Shown one piece after another: positions 47,386-58,170 of a stretch of 64,000 nt of DNA. The notes beneath the pieces are model-generated. The model worked only from the letters and a program-made list of their open reading frames with translations. It was not told the origin of the DNA and ran no database searches. The first letter of the stretch is position 1. Every line of letters begins with the position of its first letter. Both the position numbers and the translations under genes were made by a program. The stretch comes from Lamellibrachia satsuma. Its lineage: Eukaryota > Annelida > Polychaeta > Sabellida > Siboglinidae. The stretch lies in contig BSQZ01000109.1 of NCBI GenBank assembly GCA_033239005.1, positions 1,403,501 to 1,467,500 on the forward strand. The letters are read 5' to 3'.

Positions 47386-48345
47386 GTGCAGCGGAAACAT
47401 CGTCACGTCTTCGGGATGGTCTACGACTGAGCCTCATTTGTTGTCTAGGCATTTCAAGACGTACCTCTTTGACAGACTAAACAATGTTGGTTAGTGCAAC
47501 AAGGTAATGAACATAACAAGTTACATGCTTCCTGATATGCTCTCATTGAAATCTCTTTTTATTCAGTGGAATAGTAGTTTTGTATGTTAGTATGCTGAAT
47601 CAAACCCCTAAGAATGTAGAATATTATATTACATAACATATTAGCTGTCACACCATCTTGGGACCACTACTTGAATAAATGAATTCACATGGACAGTACA
47701 TTTTTAATTGCACATTCCAAATTTGCTTCTTTCATATTTGTATACCTTGTACAGATATACATTGGGCTTTTAGAGTCATTCTTACAAATACCTGTCATAA
47801 GTTTTTACTTTGTCGTATTTCAAGTGTTGTGTCATAAACTGTTGAATAACAACAGCAGATTATTTGTTAACAACTTCTGCTTGAAGATAGATGTCTGTGA
47901 GGTCAGGGCATTTATCAAGTCGTGGCTGTGGAATTTAGCTCATGCCTGATCAGCCATCTGTGTTGGAAACTGCACAAATCCTGAAGGACTAGTTTGCACC
48001 ACTCTCAAAGTCATCCTGGCCTAGTCGTGGCAACCAAACCCCACTACTAACCTCACTGGGTTCCTGTTGGATTGTAGCATCTGATAGTTTGTGGTAACAG
48101 TGGCTGTCCTTGAAGCTGCCAACCTTCATCTTAATTCCTTCAGCAGGTAGACATTTCTCCTCAATCATTCTACTACTACTACTACTATCATGTGTTGTTT
48201 CGTCCATTGTAAAATCCCAGGTAAATCCAAGTAAAATTACTATTGAAAGTGACAAAACCGTTATCTGAATACAAAGCTGTCTAACCCACCTGAGAATCTA
48301 GATGACAGTGACAGGAGACCAGTATATTGCTGGGGGAGACATATT
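47386..48345. other. No gene seen
   Basis: At about 47430-47490 a short stretch reads LSRHFKTYLFDRLNNVG, similar to the extreme C-terminus of L2-like RTs; too short to annotate firmly. A (CTA)n-like run lies at 48170-48187. Confidence 0.5.
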
Positions 48346-48438
48346 CAAGATTTAACAAGATTTGCCATCCAAGCCAAAGGCCCAGATGGCAAGTGGACAA
48401 GGAAGCCATTGGCTTATCGAGAGTCCAACAATGTTCAC

Positions 48439-51288
48439 CTACTTATAACCCGCCCTCCTGAGATATGTGTCAACCTTGTTTTTAAACATATTCACGCTGT
48501 TAGCAGTTACATAATCTGTAGACAATTTGTTCCATTCATTTATTGTCCTCTGTGCGAACGAGTGCTTCCTGATGTCCAATCTACATTGATCCTTTACTAA
48601 TTTTACCTCATGTCCTCTAGTTCTGCTATCCTTCTTGAGTGAGAAAAACATATTTCTATCAATATTTTCATACCCATTCAATATCTTAAAAACTTCAATC
48701 TGACCTCCTCTTAACCTCCTTGTCTCTAGAGTTGTTAAACCACATTCTTTCAGGCGTTCTTCATAACTAAGGTCTCTAAGTTCTGGAATCATTTTAGTTG
48801 CTCTCCTTTGTATGCGTTCAAACATATCTATATCCTTCTTACAATATGGTCTCCATGCTTGTATACAGTATTCTAAATAAGGTCTAACTATTGCTTTATA
48901 AAGAGATATAATTAACTTTTTTCCCTTGTATGTTATGTTTCTTCTAATCAATCCAAGAATTTGATTACCCTTTGAAGCTGCAATACCACACTGCTCTGAA
49001 ACTTTCATATCAGTGCTTATTGTAACTCCTAAGTCCTTTTCTTTTACAGTAGTACCCAGAACAGTATCTCTCATTTTATGGTTTACATTCAAGTTTCCAT
49101 GTCCTGTATGTAGGCATTTACATTTCCCAAAATTTAACAGCATCTGCCATTTCTCAGACCATTTCACTAATCTGTCTAGATTGTTTTGTAAATGTTGTTT
49201 ATCACCATCAGTATTAACCTTTCTAAACAGTTTTGTCTCATCCGCAAATTTCAGCACGTTACTTGTTATACTGTCATCCAAGTCATTGATATAAATTAAG
49301 AATAATATATCCTAATACTGATCCTTGAGGTACCCCACTCAAAACCGATTTTCAATTTGAAACTTCTCCATCTACTACAACTCATTGTCTTCTGTCAGTC
49401 AGCCATTGTTCTATCCAGTCAGTTATGCTATCTCCGATACCATGGGCTTTTAATTTAAGTAGTAATCTTTGATGTGGCACTTTGTCAAAAGCTTTCTGAA
49501 AATCTAAGTAAATAATATCTACTGGCGATCCCACGTCTATCCACTTAGTGATTTCTTCCAAAAAACATAACATATTTGTTAAGCATGACCTCGCTTTAAG
49601 AAATCCATGTTGAGATGAATTTAATAATTTATTCTTAACGAGGAAGTCCAACATATGGTCTTTAATTAACCTTTCTAATAATTTACAAATCACTGACGTT
49701 AAACTCACTGGTCTGTAATTCTCTGACTTATTTCTCGAACCCTTTTTAAATAATGGTATGATGTTTGCTTTTTTCCATTCAAACGGAACAACTCCCTCTT
49801 TTAATGACAAGTTGAATACTCTTGCAAGTGGTATACTGATTTGATCTACTGTTTCCATTAGTAATTTTGGAGGAATCCCATCCACTCCCGGTGATTTGTT
49901 ATCCTTCATTGCCTTTATTTTCTTAGCTACCAATTCTGGAGTTACAACTAACGGACCTAAATAGTCAGATTTAGCCCCCTGAAATTGAGCATCAGCAACT
50001 GGTAATGAACTAATATCTTCTTTGGTAAACACTGAAATGAAGTAACCATTTAGGTCTTCCGCCATTAAAAACCCCTGTGATATGATATTTCCAGCACTGT
50101 CTTCTAGAGGTCCAACCTTGTCTTGTACGTTTTGTTTACTCCTGACATATGCATAAAAACTCTTGCTGTCATTTTTTATGTTACATGCCAGTTTTTGCTC
50201 ATAGCTTCTTTTAGATTGTCTGATTTCAGTTGTAGCTGCATTAAGTGCCTCTTTGTATTTTGCATAGTCTTCTTCCTTTCTGGTACCCCTATAAACCCTC
50301 CACATAGTTTGTTTTAGCATTATTTTTCTAATTGCCTCTTTTGACAAGTGTTTCTTTCCTTGTTTTTGGAAGGGAACAAATTTATCGATGATACTCTCAA
50401 TTTCATATTTTAGAATATTCCAACATTCAATTGCGGTCTTATTCATCAGCATGTTATTCCAATCTAGCTTTGCTAAGTATTTTCTCATATCTTTGTAGTT
50501 ACCTTTGTGGAAGTTTCTCTTGTACGTTTTCTTATTTTTACTTTCTGATTTTACATTGATGTAAAAATGTATTTGATTATGGTCACTATTACCCAATGGT
50601 TCAAATATTTTTACATTGTCCACTAATTCTTTTTGTGATGACAAAACTATATCTAATACATTTTCTCCCCTGGTTGGTTCTAGTACGTGCTGAGTAAGAA
50701 AGCTATCCTGGATTAAACATAGAAATTGTTGATCCTCAATCCCTGTGCTCTCTAGAGAATTCCATTGTATGTGTCCATGGCTAAAATCTCCCATTATGAT
50801 ACATTCCCCTTTACTAACTTCCTTTATAGCATTTTTATTTTTGTGTTGTCCTCTTCGTTTATGTTTGGACTTCGGTAAACTAATCCAATAGTTAATTTTG
50901 AATTTCCTGAAACAATTTTGCACCAAACAGCTTCATCGCAATCTGCTTCCCTTTCTAGTTTTATTTCATAAGCCTGAATAGATTCTTTAACATATAAAAT
51001 AACTCCCCCGCCCCTTCTTCCTATTCGATCTCTCCTAAACATTACGTATCCTGTCAGTCCTAATTCAGCATCAGTTATATCTATGTTGGCCCATGATTCA
51101 GTTATACCAATTATGTGAGGGTCAATAAATTCTACCATAATGTTTTTCTTATTTACTATGCTCCTTGCATTTAAACATACGCATCTATAACCTTTTTCAG
51201 AGATGTTTTTCGGATGATTTGATATTGGTTTATCTGTGCTAGTGGCCTCTTGTTCTGCTTGAGACACCTCTAGGTAACCCCCCTGCAC
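48439..51288 (-). pseudogene. CR1 ORF2: APE endonuclease-reverse transcriptase
   Basis: First piece (51288-50824): endonuclease N-half with VCLNARSIVNKKN, IIGITESWANIDI, GRRGGGVILYV and GLVYRSPN. Second piece (50926-49382): MGDFSHGHIQW, NVLDIVLSSQ, GNSDHNQIHF, then RT fingers NKSPGVDGIPPKLL, SENYRPVSLTSVICKLLERL, SQHGFLKARSCLTNML and palm YLDFQKAFDKVPHQRLL, ending at a TGA. Between 49382 and 49281 the GVPQGS region is broken. Third piece (49281-48439): KFADETKLFRK, where the second Asp of FADD is Glu, through [11 protein letters not shown] to FKNKVDTYLRRAGYK. It would copy the element's RNA by target-primed reverse transcription if intact. Confidence 0.9.
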
Positions 51289-51290
51289 TT

Positions 51291-52271
51291 CTAGTTTAAA
51301 GAATGTTTACTTCCAAAAATATTTGTCATTGTACCCAAGTGGCTATCTACTGCTGCTGAAAGTTTGTCCGCGAATACTGCCGCCCCCTTTCCACTTAAAT
51401 GAAGCCCATCCTTTATGTACATATCGGCCCTCCCAACAAAAGTTCCCCATAAATCCACAAATCCAACTTCCTCTTCCCTACACAGCCTCTGGACTAACAT
51501 GTTGATTGCCATCCCCCGACAATTTCGATTTTTGTGACCCCTCCTGCCCATTACAGGTAAAATCCCTGACAGTATTACCTGCTCAACCCGCGTCTGTTTT
51601 AGTGTTCTGACCAACTGCCTATATTTCCTAACTATGGCAGTTGTACCCTCCCTCTCTACAGATCCCCCCTTACCCAAGCCTACGATGTTTTTTACCCTCT
51701 TGGTTATCGCCTCTATTTTGGCTCCAGGCAAGCAGACCACCACATCATCTCCTTTGTTTAAGACTCTGTCGGTCTTCCTAACTATCGAATCCCCCACAAA
51801 CACCCTCGCTCTCTTCCTCACCCCCTCTATCACTGCTGCAGAATAACTCTTCCTTTCGATCCCCTCCATCACATTCTGTCCTGACCCCTTCCCTCCTGTC
51901 TCCCCCACTTCCCACTCCTTTGCTCTTGTCTCTCCCACTCCCCTCTCCTTCACTCTGGTTGTTTTCCCTTCCGTCTCCCCCACTCCCTTCTCCTTCCCTC
52001 CTGTCTCCCCTACTCCCCTCTCATTCACTCCGGTTGTTTTCCCTCCCGTCTCCCCCACTCCCTTCTCCTTCCCTCCTGTCTCCGCTACTCCCCTCTCCTT
52101 CACTCCGGTTGTCTTCCCTCCCGTCTCCCCCACTCCCTTCTCCTTCCCTCCTGTCTCCCCAACTCCCCTCTCCTTCACTCCGGTTGTCTTCCCTCCCGTT
52201 CCTTTCCTTCCCGTCTCCTTACGTCCTGTCTCCCTATGACCTGTCACCTTCCCTCCTCTCAGCTTCCTCAC
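51291..52271 (-). pseudogene. CR1 ORF1: repeat region plus SGNH esterase lacking GTNN
   Basis: 326 codons uninterrupted. Residues 28-127 are four 25-residue repeats (KTTGVKERGVGETGGKEKG type; 75 bp each). The esterase domain begins at about 155: VFVGDSIVRKTDRV (Ser162), VVVCLPGAKIEAI, EQVILSGILPVMGRRG, and IKDGLHLSGKGAAVF (Asp288, His291). Between GLGKGG and EREGTTAIVRKY the VLVHVGTNN segment of its relative at 32 kb is missing, so the GxN oxyanion-hole block is deleted in frame. The start codon is uncertain. Esterase in CR1 ORF1 is established for the family. Confidence 0.85.
51891..52190 (-). repeat. 75-bp tandem repeat within CR1 ORF1
   Basis: Four 75-bp units that keep the frame, each encoding 25 residues rich in Gly, Glu, Lys and Val. 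The opposite strand reads CTCCCTTCTCC-like polypyrimidine. Confidence 0.92.
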
Positions 52272-52300
52272 ACTAGTGCAGCCTCCATCTTATAAGTTAC

Positions 52301-53535
52301 ATCAAAGCAGAGCAATTCACATTATGATATAATTACTGTAATTTTATACAATTCGACAAGTTGAGATGTCTGGCTTTACAGTAATCAACACTTGAAGGTG
52401 ATGTTTGGGTCTGTTTACATAGGTGTATTTTAGCATACGGTAAAGCTAGCAATTATAATTTTCAGTATGAAAAAACAACTGGCTATATAAAATTTTGTTA
52501 CAGAACAGCTTCTGTCTTGCAGTAAGTTACATCTCTATGGAGCCACTTTCAATCAATAACAACAGGCAGTATTGTGTTAGTCAAAATGTATATTTTGGTC
52601 GTGCACCATTTCCAAAGTGCATGTAGCAATTCAAGGTATTTCAATGCAGTAGTAAAACTTACATTTTTCGAGATGTCTTGAATCCTTCAGATGTTTCAAA
52701 GTGTCGTCTGCCATAGTCAATCTTATTCACAGGTGTCAGTCAGCCACTAGTAAGTGATGTCGTGACATGACGATTGATGTATAGCTCACAAGATTGCTGA
52801 ATGTGCCAGTCATAGTTCATTTTGCGTTGATGGTTTGATGTATTTTTTATTGCTTGTCTGTCTGATGAAACCAAAGTAGGGGAAAATAGAAAGTTAAAAT
52901 GATTGAGAAGTGTTCTGTTTTCTGTTTGTTTCACATGTGTCACATCTACTCCCTGCTGGTATAATTGTGATCAGTAGACTTTCTTGATCGCAATGAATAA
53001 GGATGATCTGCCCTGTTTGCAGGTGGCAGTGTTGTCTTTCTGCGGTGACTCCTTGTGACCACTGGGTTAACTACAGCTGTTGGTGTTGCTGAAGCTGGCC
53101 TTTTTTTCCTTTACGAGTAGCTGATATTGGATCAAGCTGACACTTCAGGTATCGATCTTCTGGACAGTGGTTTCATTTTGAACCAAAGTCATTCTGCATG
53201 CGCTTTAACTTGGTATGACGGATGTGCAGACACATTGATGATCGATGTTTGGATTGTGTCTGGTATTTCACCTCATGCTGGATTTGCTTGACAGCTCTAG
53301 CGACCAGTCCATCTCTCGTTATAGGACAATGTACATTCTCCAACTTGCCCAAAATTGTATTTTATTGTATTTCGTTTTATTCAGTTCCAACAGGTCCAAA
53401 GACCCAGTAACAGGACTGATAACAAAATATAAGAACAATTAATACAAATAAATAATAAAAACAGTAAGAACAATTGTTATAATAAGGGTATAAAACCACA
53501 CAATACCGACATTACTAACATAGCAAGCTAAGACA
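52301..53535. other. No gene seen
   Basis: No recognisable coding or repeat structure beyond short A/T runs. Confidence 0.5.
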
Positions 53536-53538
53536 GCA

Positions 53539-54376
53539 TTATATGTAGAAATGTTTTTGAACTACAGATCTGAAGGTATTCGCTCCAATAAATATATCAC
53601 AAATGGGTTCAGTTAAATACAGTGCGTTAAAAGTAGTCATACATCTATTTAAAACTGAATATTTTCTAATGTTGATTCTGGTATTGGAAATTCTAAAAGG
53701 AGTGTGGTTTCTTAGAGATCTTGAAGGATATTGATATTGGATATTTCCTACCAGATAGGACGAATCTAGATGAGAGTGCACACACTTATGTTGAAAGATC
53801 AGATCTGCAACTTGCCTACGATGTTGAAGGGACGGTAGTCTAAAATGATGGCAAAGTGCAGGATAATTTTCATTGGAGTACTGTATTTTGGATTTGTAAC
53901 ATACCTACTTAATAAATTTTGTTTTAACTCGTTCCATTTTGTCAATAAAAGTACATTGCCATGGGTTCCAAATAACACTGCAATAATCCAACTAGCTTCT
54001 GACCTCAGACATATACAAAGATCAAACATCTTATACATCGGTAAATGTTTGGCAAACTCGCTTAATAAAACCACACATCTTAAAAGCTTTAGAGGCATTA
54101 TGACTAATATGATCTTTAAAATCCAAATTACTATTCAATGTGACAACGAGATCTTTGACAGCAGTGACCCTGGATAGAGACTTGCTTAAGATGAGATAGT
54201 CAAAAGATAAATATTTCTTTTTGTTAGTGAATGTTATTATGCAGCATTTGTCTGCATTAAGTTTGAGGTGCCAGGTCTCACACCAGAGGCACACCCTGTC
54301 CAGATGCTTCTGCACCAACTGACAGTCGGTCACCGACGAAGTGATATTTTACACGAATCAACGTGATTAGTGAGAT

Positions 54377-54442
<66 letters not shown>

Positions 54443-54970
54443 ATATACAGAAGTGGGTCAATTTGTGAACCTTGTGGTACACCGGACAAGACCGGCTTCA
54501 AGTCGAATGATTGCTTCTTCGAGTACCACGCGTTGTTTTCGGTTGAGAAGGTAGGACTGCAATCACTGTATGCATTGCCCAGAATGCCCATATGGTTTAA
54601 GCTTGTGAATTAATAGTGAGTGAGTGGCACACTGAGTCCAAGTAAAGAGAATCAACTTGTTTCTTGTTGTCAATAGCTTCAGAAATGGAGTCCAAGTAAC
54701 CAGCTACATTAGATACTGTGCTTCTACACTTCACAAATCCATGTTGGCTGCCCGAAATTGTGTTACACACATGGTTATACAATGAGTCATGCACCAGTTT
54801 CTCAAAAACTCTACTAAATAGTGGTAAAGGAGAGATAGGTCTGTGGTTACAGACATTTCGTTTGTATCCCTTCTTGTACACAGGAATAACATTTATACTA
54901 TTAAAGTAAGTTAAAAACGTTCCACAGTTTAAGGACATATTAAAAAGTACAGTTAGTGGACCTGCCAATT
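53539..54970 (-). mobile_element. Jockey-like LINE fragment
   Basis: Minus-strand RT of a different LINE group. Piece 1 (54968-54597) has VIPVYKKGYKRNVCNHRPIS, LFSRVFEKLVHDSLY, SQHGFVKCRSTVSNVAGYLD and DNKKQVDSLYLD. Piece 2 (54591 on) has SGVPQGSQIDPLLYILYI, running into a (TA)n tract. Beyond the tract, DLTNHVDSCKI, then piece 3 (54333-54031) with TDCQLVQKHLDRVCLWCETW, HLKLNADKC and AVKDLVVTLNSNLDFKDHIS. Further frames to 53539 carry the C-terminal domain (FRISNTRINIRKYSVLNRC). The palm FADD box appears lost next to the TA tract. The 5' part is missing. Confidence 0.78.
54384..54438 (-). repeat. (TA)n expansion in Jockey-like RT
   Basis: About 54 bp of TA directly after the codons for LLYILYI, the same protein position as the expansions in the CR1 copies. 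Confidence 0.9.
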
Positions 54971-54989
54971 CTGTGGCACATCATCTCTC

Positions 54990-57530
54990 CATCTCTCATC
55001 AGTAAATATCATGGCCTCCATCTCTTATGAGTAAATGCCGTGTATTCCATTTATCATGAGTGAATGCTGTCTACACCATCTCTCTTGAGTAAAACCTGTG
55101 TGCTCCATCTCTTGTGAGTAAATACTGTGGACTCCATATCTCGTGAGTAAGTGCTATGGACTCCACCTGTCATCATGAGTAATTGCTGTGAACTATTTGT
55201 GACTCCATTTGTTGTGAGTAAATACTGGGCATTCCATCTCTTATGAGTAAATGAGTACATGTCGTGAACTCCATATCTTATTGGTAAATGCAGCTTACTC
55301 CAACTGTCATGGTATATGTTGTGGACTCCATCTTTCTAGAGTAAATGCTGCGGACTCCATCTCTTGGGAGTAAATTTTGTGGACTCCATATCTTGTGAGT
55401 AAGTGTGGAATCCATCTCTCATAAGTAAAAGCTATCGACTCCATCTGTCATGAGTCAATGCTGTGTAATTATATCTCTCATTAATATATGCTGTATACTT
55501 CATCTCTCATGACTAAATGTTGTGAATTTCATCTCTCGTGGGTAAATGCTGTGGACACCACCTCTAATGAATATATGGTGTGGACTAGTGATGAACAAGA
55601 ATGGGAAACAAAAATCAACCACTGGTATATGTGCTAGCCTCACCCTGGACTACAAGGAAAAAGACGACAGCAACAATTCCATCCCTGATATGTAAATGCT
55701 TTGAGTATATGCTGTTGACCCCATTTCTCATGAGGAAATGCTGTGGACTCCAACACTCATGTGAAGGTGTTATGTACTGCAACACTTATGGGTAATTACT
55801 GTGTACTGTACCTCTCATGGGTAAATGCTTTGGACTCCATCTCTCATAAGTAAATGCCTCGTACTCCATCTCTCATAAATAAATTCTGGGTAATCTATCT
55901 ACCAAGAATAAATGCTATGGACTCAATCTCTCATGTGTAAATGTCATAAACTTCATCTCTCTTGAGAATATATTGTGGACTCCATCTCTCATGTGTAAAT
56001 GTCATGTACATCATCTGTCTTGAGAATATATTGTGGACTCCATCTCTCATAACTAAATGTCATGTACTTCATCTCTCTTGAGAATATATTGTGGACTCCA
56101 TCTCTCATGTGTAAATGTCATGTACTTCATCTCTGTTGAGAATATATTGTGGACTCCATCTCTCATAACTAAATGTCATGTACTTCATCTCTCTTGAGAA
56201 TATATTGTGGACTCCATCTCTCATAACTAAATGTTATGTACTTCATCTCTCTTGAGAATATATTGTGGACTCCATCTCTCGTAAGTAAATGTCATGTACT
56301 TCATCTGTCTTGAGAATATATTGTGGACTCCATCTCTCATGTGTAAATGTCATGTACTTCATCTGTCTTGAGAATATATTGTGGACTCCATCTCTCATAA
56401 CTAAATGTCATGTACTTCATCTCTCTTGATAATATATTGTGGACTCCATCTCTCATGTGTAAATGTCATGTACTTCATCTGTCTTGATAATATATTGTGG
56501 ACTCCATCTCTCATGTGTAAATGTCATGTACTTCATCTGTCTTGAGAATATATTGTGGACTCCATCTCTCATAACTAAATGTCATGTACTTCATCTCTCT
56601 TGAGAATATATTGTGGACTCCATCTCTCATGTGTAAATGTCATGTACTTCATCTGTCTTGAGAATATATTGTGGACTCCATCTCTCATAACTAAATGTCA
56701 TGTACTTCATCTCTTTTGATAATATATTGTGGACTCCATTTCTCATGTGTAAATGTCATGTACTTCATCTCTCTTGAGAATATATTGTGGACTCCATCTC
56801 TCATAACTAAATGTCATGTACTTCATCTCTCTTGAGAATATATTGTGGACTCCATCTCTCGTAAGTAAATGTCATGCACTTCATCTCTCTTGAGAATATA
56901 TTGTGGACTCCATCTCTCATAACTAAATGTCATGTACTTCATCTCTCTTGAGAATATATTGTGGACTCCATCTCTCGTAAGTAAATGTCATGTACTTCAT
57001 CTCTCTTGAGAATATATTGTGGACTCCATCTCTTATAACTAAATGTAATGTACTTCATCTCTGTTGAGAATATATTGTGGACTCCATCTCTCATAAGTAA
57101 ATGTCATGTACTTCATCTCTGTTGAGAATATATTGTGGACTCCATCTCTCATAACTAAATGTCATGTACTTCATCTCTCTTGAGAATATATTGTGGACTC
57201 TATCTCTCATAACTAAATGTCATGTACTTCATCTCTCTTGAGAATATATTGTGGACTCCATCTCTCATAACTAAATGTCATGTACTTCATCTCTCTTGAG
57301 AATATATTGTGGACTCTATCTCTCATAAGTAAATGCTGTGTATGGGCCACAGGGAAAAGGGGAAGAGCAACAATAGCATCTATCATGTGTAAATGCTGTG
57401 GTCTCCATATGTTTTCAGTAAATGCTGTGGGTTCCATCTCTTCTGAATAAATGCTGTGGATTCCTCCTCTCATGAGTGAATGCTTTGGTCGCCATCTCTT
57501 GACGGTCAATGCTGTTGACTTCATGTGTAC
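54990..57530 (+). repeat. 29-bp satellite with 58-bp higher-order block
   Basis: Flanks (54990-55960 and 57330-57530) are diverged 29-30 bp monomers of the type GGACTCCATCTCTCATGAGT plus AAATGCTGT. The centre (about 55960-57320) is a homogeneous array of a 58-bp dimer. One half is GGACTCCATCTCTCAT, ending AAATGTCAT; the other is GTACTTCATCTCTCTTGAGA followed by ATATATTGT; about 23 copies. Variants CATAACTAAATG and CATGTGTAAATG alternate irregularly. An unrelated block of about 80 bp (ACAAGAATGGGAAACAAAAA region) interrupts at 55588-55680. Confidence 0.93.
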
Positions 57531-57539
57531 ACTGCCAAA

Positions 57540-57800
57540 AATAATTTTGTTATACAAGAAAATATTTCTTGAAACAAGAAAAGTTTCTTGAATTAAGAAA
57601 AAGTGTAGATATATTTTCTTGATGAGTTCCAGATATGTGATTGTCTAAGGAAATTTTGTTGAATGAAGAAGATATTTCTTTCTGAAGAAAGATTTTAGAT
57701 AAATATTCTTGATGCTAATGCTTTTTTTTTAATTAAGAAAAACATTTCTACTCAAGAAAAACATTTGAAATAAATATTCTAGATGAAGAAGTGTTTCTTG
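57540..57800. repeat. Interspersed AAGAAA/TTTCTT inverted motifs
   Basis: Many short inverted pairs such as TTTCTTGAAACAAGAAA, AGTTTCTTGAATTAAGAAA and TTTCTGAAGAAAG. The TTCTTGAA units resemble TTCnnGAA heat-shock-element pairs, but similar AAGAAA-rich fold-back repeats occur in many animal genomes without that role. Confidence 0.6.
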
Positions 57801-57819
57801 AGTTAATGCTGATTCCTCA

Positions 57820-58170
57820 AATGGTTCAATCCACTATGAATCTGGTCATTTATGTCCAGATGTGTAGTGTGTGACTAGTTTAAGTAATTGAGCAGTTTAA
57901 TAAAAATTGCAATTTTTTTTAAATCATCGAAAGATTTGACTTGAGTAGTTAGATCTAGTAAGGATCAAAACAGTGGATATCCAAAGTTGTAATCACTTCA
58001 CTTAATGCTTCAACAATTAATCAAGTAATTTAATAGTTTGTCTGATGATTTCACAAAAACTACATAAACATTTCACAAACAAGCTAGCATGTTGCAGTGG
58101 ATACTAGGTAGTTTTGTTTTTTGGCCAAAAAATTATTTGAAATGAAACTAGCAAAAAAACAAATTGATTA
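57820..58170 (+). repeat. Diverged third copy of the duplicated intron
   Basis: Shared landmarks with 18190-18560 and 35820-36160, in the same order: CACTATGAATCTGGTCATTT (against CATTGTGAATCAGGGCCATT), CAGTTTAATA, a T/A run, CGAAAGATTTGACTT, and AAAACTACATAAACATTTCA. GCTAGCATGTTGCAGTGGAT and ACTAGGTAGTTTTG follow. It is either an older paralogous segment or an interspersed repeat family. Confidence 0.65.

Larger units (their letters stand above)
48346..52300 (-). mobile_element. Nearly complete CR1 LINE with two ORFs
   Basis: The best-preserved CR1 here, about 4 kb. From 5' to 3': ORF1 (52271-51291) with a tandem-repeat region and SGNH esterase; ORF2 (51288-48439) with APE endonuclease, RT and C-terminal domain in three open pieces; and a 3' tail with TTTAACAAGATTTG repeats at 48349. 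Two frameshifts and a disrupted RT palm make it inactive. ORF1 and ORF2 lie almost end to end, as in other two-ORF CR1 elements. Confidence 0.93.

Noticed and set aside
51920..52276. Plus-strand Ser/Pro/Leu repeat protein
   Set aside because: Antisense of the 75-bp repeats in CR1 ORF1.
54990..57530. CRISPR-like or coding interpretation of the satellite
   Set aside because: Period 29/58 bp with no unique spacers; frames across it lack any domain.
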